This document shows, piece by piece, positions 27,209 through 37,429 of a stretch of DNA of 64,000 nt. The notes under the pieces were generated by a model. It saw only the letters and a list, made by a program, of their open reading frames with translations. It did no database searches and was not told the DNA's origin. The stretch's first letter is position 1; each line of letters begins with the position of its first letter. The DNA lies in assembly GCF_023008585.1 (NCBI RefSeq), contig NZ_CP095392.1:1-64000 (forward strand). The letters are read 5' to 3'. A program made the position numbers and the translations under genes. This DNA is from Natribaculum breve. Its GTDB lineage: Archaea > Halobacteriota > Halobacteria > Halobacteriales > Natrialbaceae.

Positions 27209-29059
27209 CTATATCAAATCGGACATTTCGAGTTCAGCTAGCTTCTGCTCTGTTGGGATCCCGTTCTCGTCCCAGCCACGGAACTCATAGTACTCAGTTA
27301 ACATGGCCTCCAACTCTTCTGGAGGACAATACATCCCCTCTGCTGGTCCATCAGGGATCGGTTCGTGCATGACTCGGTACGGAAGGGTGTCTGTTTCGGC
27401 GTTTGCGATTCCGCGTTCGACGTTGATGAGCCGTTCGAGGTTGTAGATCCGTTCCCCGATACGTTCAACCTCCTTTACGGAGAGATCCCATCCTGTTGCG
27501 TAGTTTATTGCGTCACGGTAGCGTTCGTTGATGCATTTCCCCCACCCACCTTCGCTGACGAATCGACACTGTGTGAGGGAATCACCGAGAGCAGTGAAAT
27601 GCTGCGAACGTGCCGCAAATACAGCAGTACCATCGGTTGTTTCGGTGTGTTCGCCCTCGTACTGAGGAGTCGGTCGGGTATCGTGATGTGATCCGCCGCG
27701 AGTACTCGTCGCGTAACCGATACTCATGCCTTTCAGCCCCCGTGGAGAGTGTCCAGCATACTCCAGTCCTTTCGTACCGTGTAGATACTGTTCTGCCTGG
27801 TCAGCCAAAGAGGCTGCCATCCGGAAAGAGCCCTCGGCGATTACGTCGCCGAAGTCTTCTCGATGAGCGGTCTGGCGAGCAAGTTGTACTAGCCCCTCGG
27901 CATCACCGAATCCTAAGTGAGGTGAGGAATCCTCGTTGATGAGTCCCTCTTCATAACACTCGCGTGCGAACGCAACCGTCACGCCCCAGCTGATGGTATC
28001 CATACCGAGACGGTCACAGAGGTCGTTGGCCATCATGACTGGTTCGACGTCGAACACATCTGTCATTGTCGCGGTCGCAAAGAGGCTCTCAAACTCGGGA
28101 ATCTTGGCTTCGGTAATACCCTCTGACTCGACGGAAACATGTTTGCCGCACTTGACTGCGCAGTTCGCACAGGTGGTGTCTTCCGTGACATAGTCGGCTT
28201 TTATCCGCTCGCCACTGATGGCCTCAGCCTTTTCATCGGAAATTTGTTCATTACGATTGTTCCGATAGCCAAGTTTGCCCATTTCGTTGACGGGATTGAC
28301 AAGGCCGCTTGTTCCGTGAGACTGGAGCAGTTGCGTTTCCTTCATCAGTGATCCCATGTGACTTACTGCGAGTTCCTGTAGATCGCCACGATTGGCGGGT
28401 TCCGGCTGGAAGCTCCCCTCACGGATGGCGACTGCTTTGATATTCTTTGATCCGAGAATCGCGCCACTCCCCCCACGTCCTGCTACTCCTTCTCGGAGTT
28501 CAGATTCATGCAGGAGGCAGGCATACCGTACTAGATTTTCACCTGCTGGGCCAGCAGCAATGACATGAGTATCATATCCCTGACCTTCGCGTTCGCGGAT
28601 TGCTTCACAGGTCTCGTACGTATCTAATCCTGCGAGATCCGGAGCAGGAATCACCTCTGCACCATCCTCGTCGATGCATACGTAAGATAATTCGTCAGCA
28701 ACTCCGTGGATTGCGACTACTTCAAAGCCAGTCGTCTTCTGTGCTTGGGGAAATGTCCCACCGAACGTACTGTCGAAGAAGCCATTAGTCATGGGGCTGA
28801 TAAACCCGACGACGCCGCGACTCGTGCTCTGGAGTGGCGTCGCGTTCATGGGTCCGACGGTGAACGCAATAACGTTCTCCGGATCGAACGGGTCACAGTC
28901 TGTAGGGACGTGATCGTGGATCACCTTAGCAGCGAATCCGTTACCTCCTAAGAAGCGTTGAGCATCCCGCTCATCGATTGGTTTGACATCCGTTTCTTCG
29001 TCGTCGAGGTGGACGTGAAGCATCTCACCACCGTAGACTGGCGGTAAGTCGTGAACCAT
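27209..29059 (-). CDS. Aldehyde:ferredoxin oxidoreductase (tungsten enzyme family)
   Basis: This AOR-family enzyme of 616 residues oxidises aldehydes to acids with ferredoxin, using a tungsten-bispterin cofactor and one [4Fe-4S] cluster. The N-terminal domain shows FLGGNGFAAKVI. The pterin-binding block GRGGSGAILGSKNIKA is at about 195-209 and the cluster cysteines are Cys297, Cys300 and Cys304 in CANCAVKC, with a later Cys in LTQCRFVS. A GTG at 29062 is one codon upstream. It lies between the binding protein and the permeases of the importer, on the opposite strand. It may oxidise an aldehyde made from the imported compound. Confidence 0.92.
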   Translation of the reverse strand: MVHDLPPVYGGEMLHVHLDDEETDVKPIDERDAQRFLGGNGFAAKVIHDHVPTDCDPFDPENVIAFTVGPMNATPLQSTSRGVVGFISPMTNGFFDSTFGGTFPQAQKTTGFEVVAIHGVADELSYVCIDEDGAEVIPAPDLAGLDTYETCEAIREREGQGYDTHVIAAGPAGENLVRYACLLHESELREGVAGRGGSGAILGSKNIKAVAIREGSFQPEPANRGDLQELAVSHMGSLMKETQLLQSHGTSGLVNPVNEMGKLGYRNNRNEQISDEKAEAISGERIKADYVTEDTTCANCAVKCGKHVSVESEGITEAKIPEFESLFATATMTDVFDVEPVMMANDLCDRLGMDTISWGVTVAFARECYEEGLINEDSSPHLGFGDAEGLVQLARQTAHREDFGDVIAEGSFRMAASLADQAEQYLHGTKGLEYAGHSPRGLKGMSIGYATSTRGGSHHDTRPTPQYEGEHTETTDGTAVFAARSQHFTALGDSLTQCRFVSEGGWGKCINERYRDAINYATGWDLSVKEVERIGERIYNLERLINVERGIANAETDTLPYRVMHEPIPDGPAEGMYCPPEELEAMLTEYYEFRGWDENGIPTEQKLAELEMSDLI

Positions 29060-29362
29060 CACAAATCCATATTATACGCTAATCAATAATCCTATTGATT
29101 TTGGAAGTGTTATAGTGGAATACTGATTTAGGATAGCAGAATGACACTATCCACATGTCGAGTTGGGACGCAAAAGAAAAATATTTAATGAATGAATATA
29201 GATTATCTCAGCAGTATCGAGGTGATTGTGAATGTATCACTCAGAAAGATTCGGGAGACTAGATGTGAAAAGTAAACCGTTAGACCGACCTGAACTCTCG
29301 AAAGGAATGATTGGATCAAATATGAGTCCGATCATAGACACGCTCACGGAAGCCAACCGAAC

Positions 29363-30328
29363 ATGAATCGCACAAACCAAATCTACCTCCTCAAACGCAT
29401 AGTAACTGCGACCGTGTCGTTGTTTATTGTGAGTACAGCAGTGTTTGCCATCACTCAGATCCTTCCCGGTAACGCAGCGACGGTCATACTCGGGAATGAA
29501 GCCACGGAAGAAGCGGTCAAAGAAATAGAAGCGCAACTGGGGCTAAATCGTCCCCTTTGGCAACAGTACATTGACTACATGATAGGGCTGTTGACCTTGA
29601 ATTTCGGAATTAGCCTCACGTCTCAACAACCCGTGATGAGTATGGTCTGGCCACGGTTCATCCGAACGCTCCAGTTGGCTATGGTCACGATGGGTATGAC
29701 AGTTATCACAGCAATTCCTCTGGGCGTGATCGCAGCCAAAGAGCGCGATTCAAAAATCGATTATCTCATCACGACGTCGACATACCTTGGTATGAGTGTG
29801 CCTTCATTCGTGACGGCAACACTCCTCCTGTTAGTGTTCACTACCGGACCGTTTGGTTTCCTTCCTAGTGGAGGTTATACCCCGATCAGTCAGAATGTGA
29901 TAGAATGGCTCCAGCGAATTTTCCTTCCCGCGTTATCGCTAACGGTGATTGTAATGGCGTACGTCCTTCGTCAGACCCGGTCATCAATGATTGAGACCTT
30001 GGAATCCAAATACATTCGAACAGCACGTCTGAAGGGTGTCGGTGAATCAAAGGTGTTATTCAACCACGCTCTTCGAAACGGCCTCTTGCCCACTGTGACC
30101 GTTCTAGCCATCAATTTTGGATGGTTGATGGGCGCAGTCGTAATCGTCGAAGAGATTTTCAGATATCCCGGTATTGGCGAACTGATTGTCATAGCAATTA
30201 GAAACCGGGATCTGCCGGTAATTCAGGCGGGCGTGCTCATTCCATCGGCAGCATTTATATTCGCTAATCTTACCGCAGATATAGTGTACACGTGGCTTGA
30301 TCCACGTATCACGATGGGTGATCAATAA
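29363..30328 (+). CDS. Dipeptide-type ABC transporter permease (DppB-like)
   Basis: This 321-residue inner-membrane permease has a first membrane helix at residues about 10-30, five further helices, and the EAA-type loop KYIRTARLKGVGESKVLFNH that contacts the ATPase. The N-terminal AVFAITQILPGNAATVILG region is typical of DppB/OppB. Its stop codon TAA overlaps the ATG of the next gene by one base. With the downstream permease and fused ATPase it forms an operon whose binding protein is encoded 5 kb upstream. Confidence 0.93.
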   Translation: MNRTNQIYLLKRIVTATVSLFIVSTAVFAITQILPGNAATVILGNEATEEAVKEIEAQLGLNRPLWQQYIDYMIGLLTLNFGISLTSQQPVMSMVWPRFIRTLQLAMVTMGMTVITAIPLGVIAAKERDSKIDYLITTSTYLGMSVPSFVTATLLLLVFTTGPFGFLPSGGYTPISQNVIEWLQRIFLPALSLTVIVMAYVLRQTRSSMIETLESKYIRTARLKGVGESKVLFNHALRNGLLPTVTVLAINFGWLMGAVVIVEEIFRYPGIGELIVIAIRNRDLPVIQAGVLIPSAAFIFANLTADIVYTWLDPRITMGDQ

Positions 30329-31203
30329 TGACGACAAAAGAGAACAACTGGCGCGCTAATCGACAGTTCTGGACACAAAAAGCACTCAATCTCGTATTCG
30401 CAAATCCAAAAGTGACAATTGGACTTGCAATAATCGCCCCAACAATTGTTTTATCAATTATTGGGAGCGAATTTACTTCGCACGGGCCGCTTGAAACTAA
30501 CCCTGCAGATCGACTTCAAGGCCCAAGTGGACAGTACCTATTAGGAACTGACCACCTCGGACGAGATATCCTGTCTCGGATCTTCTTGGGCGCCCGAACA
30601 ACGCTACTTATCGGGTTTGGCTCCACTGCCCTCGCGGTACTACTGGGTGTTCCAATCGGTCTCATTGCCGGTTACTTCAAGGGAACGACAGACGAAATCC
30701 TGATGCGTATCATGGACATCGTCATGAGTATCCCAACGCTTCTACTAGGCCTCTTGATCCTTGTCGCACTCTCTTCAAGCACAACCAATCTAATCATGGC
30801 GATCGGCATCGTTTTCACGCCCCGATTAGCACGTGTCACACGCTCCGTAACACTATCCGAGAGTAAACAGTCCTATGTTCTGGCTGCCAAAGCCCGCGGT
30901 GAATCGCATCTTTATATTATGTTTAGAGAAATTCTTCCGAATGTTACATCCCCGATAGTCATCGAAAGCTCAACCAGAGTGGGATATGCAATAATGGTTG
31001 GTGCCTCACTCTCTTTCCTTGGTCTGGGTTCGGGACCGCCCTATCCAGACTGGGGATACATGGTCTCCGTCGCTCGCGAGCACATGTATAGTTCGCCGTG
31101 GATCTTGTTGTGGCCGTGCTTGGCATTGTTGTTAGTCATTATGGCGACGAATATCTTGGGGGATGGTCTGAAAGACGCTCTAGACGAGAAAAACTTCCAG
31201 TGA
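30328..31203 (+). CDS. Dipeptide-type ABC transporter permease (DppC-like)
   Basis: The 291-residue second permease has a cytoplasmic N-terminus and first helix at about 28-50. The extracytoplasmic region contains YLLGTDHLGRDILSRIFLGA, typical for DppC. The EAA loop is YVLAAKARGESHLYIMFREI, and LSFLGLGSGPPYPDWGYMV lies near the end. It pairs with the preceding permease to form the channel. Confidence 0.93.
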   Translation: MTTKENNWRANRQFWTQKALNLVFANPKVTIGLAIIAPTIVLSIIGSEFTSHGPLETNPADRLQGPSGQYLLGTDHLGRDILSRIFLGARTTLLIGFGSTALAVLLGVPIGLIAGYFKGTTDEILMRIMDIVMSIPTLLLGLLILVALSSSTTNLIMAIGIVFTPRLARVTRSVTLSESKQSYVLAAKARGESHLYIMFREILPNVTSPIVIESSTRVGYAIMVGASLSFLGLGSGPPYPDWGYMVSVAREHMYSSPWILLWPCLALLLVIMATNILGDGLKDALDEKNFQ

Positions 31204-31209
31204 AACACG

Positions 31210-33279
31210 ATGACTCAATCAGACATCAATAACACGATACTCGAGGTAGAGAATATTAACGTTGAGTTCTCCGTTCCTGACGGAACGGTGCAAGCGCTGC
31301 GCGACGTTTCGGTTTCCCTCGACAAGGGGGAGACCCTAGGAATCGCGGGAGAAAGTGGGAGCGGAAAAAGTACTCTTGCCCTCGCAATAGTCCAGTATTT
31401 GGACAGTAACGGGCACGTGTCCGATGGCTCTATCCGATTCAAAGGACGGGACATTCTCAACGCTTCGAAAGACGAACTCCGTTCAATTCGCGGGGGTGAA
31501 ATCGCTCATGTTGCCCAGAGACCTTCACAGGCGTTGAACCCAAGTTTGACGATAGGAGAGCAGATCAGTGAGAGCATCCGGTTACATCAGGACATAGACA
31601 GTTCAGATGACGCTCGAGAACGGACAATTGAAGTTCTCGACCAAGTGAATATACCGGATCCAGCCGAGATGTCAGAACGGTATCCACACGAACTCTCCGG
31701 TGGCCAACAGCAACGTGCGATGCTCGCTATCGGCTTGTCTTGCAACCCGGACTTGCTAATCCTTGACGAGCCAACGACCGGTTTGGACGTCACGACGCAA
31801 GCCAAATTCCTCGATCTCATTCAAGACCTCAAGTCGGAGTACAACACGGCTATTCTACTCATCACGCACAATCTTGGCGTCATCTCTGAGATTGCGGATC
31901 GAGTGAATGTCTTGTATGCTGGTAAAATGGTTGAAAAAGGCCCAGTCAAAGAAGTCTTCTCAAATCCGGCAAACCCATACACTCAGGCATTATTGGCAAC
32001 AACTCCGGAATTAGGCGTTGATAAAGAACTCCGTCCAATTCCCGGTCGAATCCCCGACCTTGACAACATCCCTGATGGCTGTATCTTTGCTGATCGATGC
32101 GACTATGCGACTGAGAAATGTGAGACCGGGAGCATTCGGATGGAGACGGTGTCCGAAAGGGATGGGCACGAATCTCGATGCCTTCACTGGGAAACAGCAA
32201 TTTCCGATCCGATCGAAGCTGAGGAGAGCGCTGCTCCTTCCCACACTCCTGGCGAAGATGTTCTTTCCGCAGAAAAGTTGAAAAAATACTATGACGTGGG
32301 CGGAGTTATTCAAAACCGCTTCTTCGATCACCAGCCAGTCCAAGCAGTGTCTGACGTCTCTCTCACTATCCGTGAGTCGGAGACGGTCGGCTTGGTTGGC
32401 GAAAGTGGCTGTGGAAAGAGTACTCTGGGACGAACTCTCTTGAAGCTCCACGATACCACGGATGGAAGCATTGAGTTCCGCCACCAGGAATTATCGGGAC
32501 TCAATAAAGAGCAATTACAGCAGTTCCGGAGTGAGTGCCAGATTATCTTCCAGGATCCAGAAGCTAGTTTGAATCCTAACAAGACTATCGAGGAAATAAT
32601 CGAACGCCCGCTGAAACTATTCACGGAAAATCCTCCAGAGGAACGTCAGCAACGAATCACAGAACTGATTGAACAGATGAACCTGGGTCGTGAGATCCGT
32701 AGTAAATATCCTCATGAGCTCTCGGGCGGACAGCAACAACGAGTTGCTATCGCTCGAGCGTTTGCCGCGAATCCTTCCCTGATTGTTCTCGATGAACCAG
32801 TTGCCTCTCTCGATGTCAGCGTTCAGGCGAGTATACTAAATCTCTTGAACGAACTCCGTGACGAGTATGGGACGTCCTATCTCCTAATCAGTCACGACTT
32901 GAGCGTGATTGAGTCTATCTGCGACCGTGTAGCTGTCATGTACTTGGGAGAAATTATCGAAACTGGAACAACGAGCGAAATATTTGCTCCACCATACCAT
33001 CCATATACGAGGTCACTCTTGAGGAGCATTCCTACACTCGACCCGACTGAAGACATTGCACAAATCCGATTAGACGGTGATGTGCCGAGTGCTCGTGATC
33101 CTCCTAGTGGTTGCTCATTCCACACCCGGTGTCCGAAAAAAATCGGAGACATCTGTGAAACTGAAGATCCCCAATTAGAATCCGTTGGAGACACCGATAA
33201 TTCACATTGTATTAGTTGCCATCTTGACCAAGATCAAATAGAGAGCCCACTGGATATGGTCGCAAATCCAGAGATGTAA
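31210..33279 (+). CDS. Fused double ABC ATPase (DppD-DppF type)
   Basis: The 689-residue protein joins the two ATPases that are separate in most bacterial dipeptide importers. First half: Walker A GESGSGKST at 47-55, signature LSGGQQQR near 162, Walker B LLILDEP near 183, and a C-terminal oligopeptide-type Cys cluster (CIFADRCDYATEKC). Second half: Walker A GESGCGKST near 397, signature LSGGQQQRV near 503, Walker B LIVLDEPVASLD, and CSFHTRCPKKIGDIC. Both cysteine segments probably bind a metal cluster, as in other family members. It starts 6 nt after the permease stop. Confidence 0.93.
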   Translation: MTQSDINNTILEVENINVEFSVPDGTVQALRDVSVSLDKGETLGIAGESGSGKSTLALAIVQYLDSNGHVSDGSIRFKGRDILNASKDELRSIRGGEIAHVAQRPSQALNPSLTIGEQISESIRLHQDIDSSDDARERTIEVLDQVNIPDPAEMSERYPHELSGGQQQRAMLAIGLSCNPDLLILDEPTTGLDVTTQAKFLDLIQDLKSEYNTAILLITHNLGVISEIADRVNVLYAGKMVEKGPVKEVFSNPANPYTQALLATTPELGVDKELRPIPGRIPDLDNIPDGCIFADRCDYATEKCETGSIRMETVSERDGHESRCLHWETAISDPIEAEESAAPSHTPGEDVLSAEKLKKYYDVGGVIQNRFFDHQPVQAVSDVSLTIRESETVGLVGESGCGKSTLGRTLLKLHDTTDGSIEFRHQELSGLNKEQLQQFRSECQIIFQDPEASLNPNKTIEEIIERPLKLFTENPPEERQQRITELIEQMNLGREIRSKYPHELSGGQQQRVAIARAFAANPSLIVLDEPVASLDVSVQASILNLLNELRDEYGTSYLLISHDLSVIESICDRVAVMYLGEIIETGTTSEIFAPPYHPYTRSLLRSIPTLDPTEDIAQIRLDGDVPSARDPPSGCSFHTRCPKKIGDICETEDPQLESVGDTDNSHCISCHLDQDQIESPLDMVANPEM

Positions 33280-33771
33280 CACAGTATTTTTATCGAATTA
33301 GTTCGTTGGTGGGTTGAATTTTAGCGCAAGGAAGTCAAGGCACTTCTCGACGATACTTTGAGACGATTTTGAACTCCACTAGCTATTGGCAAAGCAACCT
33401 GTGGCGGCACTCGTCTTTAGTTTCCTTTGTTGAACAGGCTTTCGACGTTGGGGATATAATGCTGAAAAGGCACGTTCGACTCTATAAATAGCGACGCTCA
33501 CCCGAGGAGAGTGTTGATACTGCTGAGCGGGAACTGAAGAGTCAAAGAAGACAAGGGCACCGCGTCAGTGACGAGACGGCGGGTCTCGCCCCACAGAGGT
33601 ATCTCTAAGGCCAAGTTGACACAGTACCTCAGAGCGTTCCAACTCCGGCGAGAGCTATATCGAAAACCGAGATGAAACGCACTCGACACGATAGCGAAGC
33701 AACGTTCTGAAATTAACAATGTACTACACAAGAACGAAAGACATTTCCGAGTTCTATTCGACGCTCAGATC
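33280..33771. other. Intergenic, IS debris
   Basis: No gene. The plus strand near 33619-33672 (YLRAFQLRRELYRKP then a stop) repeats the scrap seen at 27.1 kb. Other open stretches are short and featureless. Confidence 0.4.
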
Positions 33772-34691
33772 ATGAGCTAACATCGAAACATAGGCCTGTT
33801 TGTGTTTATTTCAGCCGTTCTGGGCTCGGTATTTGTAGTCATCAAGACTGGTGTTTCCATTGTTCCACCAGTGTTCTTTGCCGCAGTCCGCTATGATCTC
33901 ACAGCGATCTTGTTGCTCGTTCTTGCACGGATATCGTATGAACAGTGGCACCCGAAGACGCGTTTCGATGTACTAACTATTCTTCTCTCTGGCGGATTCT
34001 TAATCGCGGCAAATAACGCGCTTCTTTTTCTTGGACAGCAGTACACTACGAGTGCTATCGCTGCGGTTACGCATAGTCTCAATCCAATTCTTACCATGCT
34101 CGTTGCGTACGCCGTTCTTCCAGACAAGCGTTTCTCAGCACTAGATGTGCTTGGAATTGTTATCGGCCTCGGAGGAGTGGTGGTTATTGCGCGTCCAGAC
34201 CCGTCGAATTTTATTGCGGGCGATGATATAGGTATCATACTGGTCCTCTTTGCAGCAGCGAGTGTAGCTGTCGGAAGTGTCGCATTAGACGAATCGATTC
34301 AACCCTTTCCAGCGTGCCACTAACAGCTTGGGCGAGTGCACTAGGTGCAGGAGTCCTGCACGTATTCAGTCTCGGACTTGGTGAGTCTCCAATTGTGGTT
34401 TCTTGGACACCGGTAGTTGCTCTCTCTCTATTATTCCTTGCAATACCGGGTGGAGCAGTAGCATACGGCGGCTATTTTCACTTAATTGATCAGATAGGCC
34501 CAACACAAAGTAATCTAATTTTGTACGTAGCACTAGTATTTGCCGCACTTGCTGGTTGGCTGCTTCTCGACGAGTCAATACAAATACAAACGATAGTCGG
34601 CCTCCTCTTGGTTTGCTTCGGGTTCGTATTAGTGAATTATTCCGCGTTATGCTCATCCGTAGGAGATTGGTCGTGTTCCGAACTTATCTAG
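33772..34691 (+). pseudogene. EamA/DMT-family transporter, broken twice
   Basis: The gene should begin at ATG 33772, but codon 3 is TAA (33778-33780). In-frame sequence then continues HRNIGLFVFISAVLG and VVIKTGVSIVPPVFFAAVRY, the usual haloarchaeal EamA start. At about 34305 the frame shifts: the first half ends at DESIQP and the second resumes as TLSSVPLTAWASALGAG, ending with VYVALVFAALAGWLLLDES-type blocks. About ten membrane helices would be restored by fixing both lesions. It probably exported metabolites. Confidence 0.85.
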
Positions 34692-34750
34692 AGTCGTAAC
34701 TGATTCCTGTGGGAACAGGGCCTCCTCTGGTATCCATCCCGAAGTAACCC

Positions 34751-35500
34751 ATGCACGCCACAATCGACGCGCAGTTCACAGTTAATCTCGACATCGAGGA
34801 GATCGTCAGAAGCCTCAACGAAGCGCTCGTTGAGGCGTACTGCGGGGAGAAGATGCGCGCGGAAACGGCGACCGCCGTTTCCAGCGCGCTGGAACCACGA
34901 TACGAGCAGCTGTGACAACCGTAGGAGAACACGAATTCACGCTCCACCACGTCAAAGACACCGCTGCTACCGACGACGATCTCACATACTCCCGTCCGCT
35001 TAAGGATCTCATCGAATTCGACGGTCAGCGAATCTACCAAGAAGGATCTCGCTCTAAGATGCCGAACTCGCTACCTCGCTCAGCTACCGTGATTCCGTCG
35101 TCCACGGCGTCGGCTTCACGTCCATTCCCTCGATCACGACGGTCAACCGCCGAGTCCGTGAGTACGGCAGCAAGCTCGGCGACTTCGTTCGTGATCATCT
35201 TCCTGGGAAGAACGCAGACATTCTCGTTTCTGACGGAACGAAGTGTCATAGACAGCAGGACCACTGCACGTACCACGACGTCAACGTAACCCTTGGGCAA
35301 ACAGCTGAGGGTGACGAGACGGAAACCATGCTCTTGGACGTTAACGTCAATGAACCCTGGATAACACAGCAACACTCGAAGTGACTGAAGCGGTCACTGA
35401 CAACACCACGGTCGTCAGTGACACCGAGAAAGGTCTCGTCGGTGCGTTCGAAAGTGGTAACCGATCTCAACAACCCGATCTCGTTCCCTTGTTTCAACTG
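34751..35500 (+). pseudogene. ISH6-family transposase, decayed
   Basis: The N-terminus MHATIDAQFTVNLDIEEIVR is ISH6-like. It stops at 34914, and homology then continues in shifting frames: EHEFTLHHVKDTAATDDD, SIPSITTVNRRVREYGSKLG, ILVSDGTKCHRQ (first catalytic Asp), TMLLDVNVNEPW and TVVSDTEKGLVGAFES. There are several stops and indels. The element is dead. Confidence 0.75.
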
Positions 35501-35570
35501 TGACCTCAAGCACACTACCTTCGGTCTGGTCGGTTGTGTTGAATCGCCATAAGGCGGTGGGGTTCACTGT

Positions 35571-35760
35571 TCACGGCTCGCTGGCCGTTGTAGACGACAC
35601 ATGCAGGACAATTACCCGGAACCAAGCCCGCGCTCGCATCACGAAGACAAGCGAGCGATTGACAGCTGAATTCACGGTTTCAGTCTGGGAACGCTGTTTG
35701 TAGCGCCATTCGTCGATTCTGGCGTCGTGTGCGTAGTGTAGAAAGCGAAGATACGGTTTG
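35571..35760 (-). pseudogene. Transposase C-terminal fragment (IS5-like)
   Basis: The minus strand reads FLHYAHDARIDEWRYKQRSQ then TETVNSAVNRSLVFVMRARA and WFRVIVLHV. This is the familiar end of haloarchaeal IS5-type transposases (TETVNSAVKRS block). The N-terminal part is absent. Confidence 0.6.
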
Positions 35761-35827
35761 ATCAGCAGTCCGATTCCAAGATCATACAATCGATTCTTTT
35801 ACATCAACCTACAGTAAAGAACAGCAT

Positions 35828-36202
35828 ATGGACGTGTTACATAGTGCAATTTGGGTGTCGGACCTCAAAAAAACCCTGTCGTTCTACGTTGACGCACTCG
35901 GTCTCGAGAAAACCAAAGAATTCGAGAGCGGAGACGGTACTACGAACGTCTTCGTGGCTGGTGAGAGTGACACGGAAATCCAATTTAAGTATGATCCTGA
36001 ACGGGAACCGGCGAAGCCGAAAGGCTATGACCATGTTGCAATCGGTGTCGACGATACAGATGCTGAAGTTGAGCGACTGGTCGAAGAGACCGGCTGTCGC
36101 GTCCGGCGTGGTCCACTAACCTCTGAGGAAGCGAACGCTCGCGTTGCTTTCATTGAAGATCCAGATGGATATGGTATCGAGCTCGTCGAGGAGTTCGAGT
36201 AA
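35828..36202 (+). CDS. Glyoxalase/VOC-family metalloenzyme
   Basis: This 124-residue single-domain VOC protein contains two beta-alpha-beta-beta-beta repeats. His5, Glu50 (or Gln52), His69 and Glu118 lie at the positions of the metal ligands of glyoxalase I. Length and motifs (FYVDALGLE; GYDHVAIGVDD; FIEDPDGYGIELVE) fit lactoylglutathione-lyase-like enzymes. Haloarchaea use gamma-glutamylcysteine rather than glutathione, so the true thiol partner or substrate is uncertain. It is a single gene between two IS relics and ilvC. Confidence 0.85.
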   Translation: MDVLHSAIWVSDLKKTLSFYVDALGLEKTKEFESGDGTTNVFVAGESDTEIQFKYDPEREPAKPKGYDHVAIGVDDTDAEVERLVEETGCRVRRGPLTSEEANARVAFIEDPDGYGIELVEEFE

Positions 36203-36352
36203 ACATTATGTCATGGCTGCAACCAAGTAGGTTAAGATAACAGGAAAATCGACAAATATAGATAGTTAATAGTCAGACACCCTATAGACAGGTATGTGAG
36301 AAAGTCCGTCGATTACTTGTAGGACTATAAAAACTAAAGTGAGAATAAAATC

Positions 36353-37357
36353 ATGACTCAAAGCTCAGACGATTCGTTTACGAACCCCGTGTATTATGAT
36401 GAAGATGGAGACGTATCGGACATAGAAGATGAAACGGTTGCAATCCTTGGATACGGTAGCCAAGGTCATGCGCAGGCTCAAAATCTTGCTGATAATGGTA
36501 TCGATGTAATTGTTGGCCTCCAAGAAGATTCTTCCTCCCGCAAGGAAGTGAAAGCCGACGGACTTCGCGTTAGTACTCCAGCAGAAGCGGCTTCAGCAGC
36601 TGACAGAATCGTGATGCTGGTTCCAGACACTGTCCAGACATCTGTCTATGATGATATCAAAGAAGGTATTGAGAAAGGAAATACTCTCCAATTTGCACAT
36701 GGGTTTAATATCCACTATGGGCAGATTGAGCCGCCCGTGGATGTCGACGTTACTATGGTTGCACCAAAGACTCCTGGTCACCTTCTACGGCGAACCTACA
36801 AAAGGGATGAAGGAACGCCAGGATTGTTAGCAGTCTATCAAGATGCCAGTAATGAAGCCCGTGAGAAGGCGATTGCTTACGCCAAAGCTATTGGCTGTAC
36901 CCGTGCAGGAGTTATTGAGACTACGTTCCGTGAAGAAACCGAGACGGATCTGTTCGGTGAGCAAGCAGTACTTTGTGGTGGTGTAACTGAATTAGTCAAT
37001 GCCGGTTTTGAAACACTTGTTGATGCAGGGTATAGTCCAGAAATGGCATACTTTGAATGCATGAATGAATTAAAACACATTGTAGATCTCATGTATGAAG
37101 GAGGACACATGGAAATGTTGAACTCTGTTTCAGACACCGCAGAGTACGGTGCTCTAACGCGTGGCGAAGAGATTATTGATCGCGATGCGATGCAGAAGAT
37201 ACTCGATGATGTACAGACTGGAGAATTTGCCCGTGAATGGATTTCGGAGAATCAAGCAAATCGTCCAGTCTACAACCAACATCGTCAGGCCGAACAGAAT
37301 CATCAAACTGAGGATGTCGGTGAACGACTGCGAGAATTGTTTGTATGGGATAAATAA
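36353..37357 (+). CDS. ilvC: Ketol-acid reductoisomerase
   Basis: This 334-residue class I ketol-acid reductoisomerase carries out the second step of valine and isoleucine synthesis, with NADPH. The dinucleotide motif GYGSQGHAQA is at 33-42, FAHGFNIHYGQIEPP follows, and Mg ligands lie in ETDLFGEQAVLCGG and YFECMNELKHIVDLMYEGG. The gene is complete. It stands alone without ilvB, ilvN or leuABCD, and is AT-richer than the conjugation genes, so it was probably acquired separately. TATA-like AT-rich DNA precedes it at 36240-36345. Confidence 0.95.
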   Translation: MTQSSDDSFTNPVYYDEDGDVSDIEDETVAILGYGSQGHAQAQNLADNGIDVIVGLQEDSSSRKEVKADGLRVSTPAEAASAADRIVMLVPDTVQTSVYDDIKEGIEKGNTLQFAHGFNIHYGQIEPPVDVDVTMVAPKTPGHLLRRTYKRDEGTPGLLAVYQDASNEAREKAIAYAKAIGCTRAGVIETTFREETETDLFGEQAVLCGGVTELVNAGFETLVDAGYSPEMAYFECMNELKHIVDLMYEGGHMEMLNSVSDTAEYGALTRGEEIIDRDAMQKILDDVQTGEFAREWISENQANRPVYNQHRQAEQNHQTEDVGERLRELFVWDK

Positions 37358-37429
37358 CGAGATTAGAAAAAGACGATAGTAACCGTTAGAATTGTTTGTT
37401 CGTAAACTTTTCACCAGACTGGATCATTT

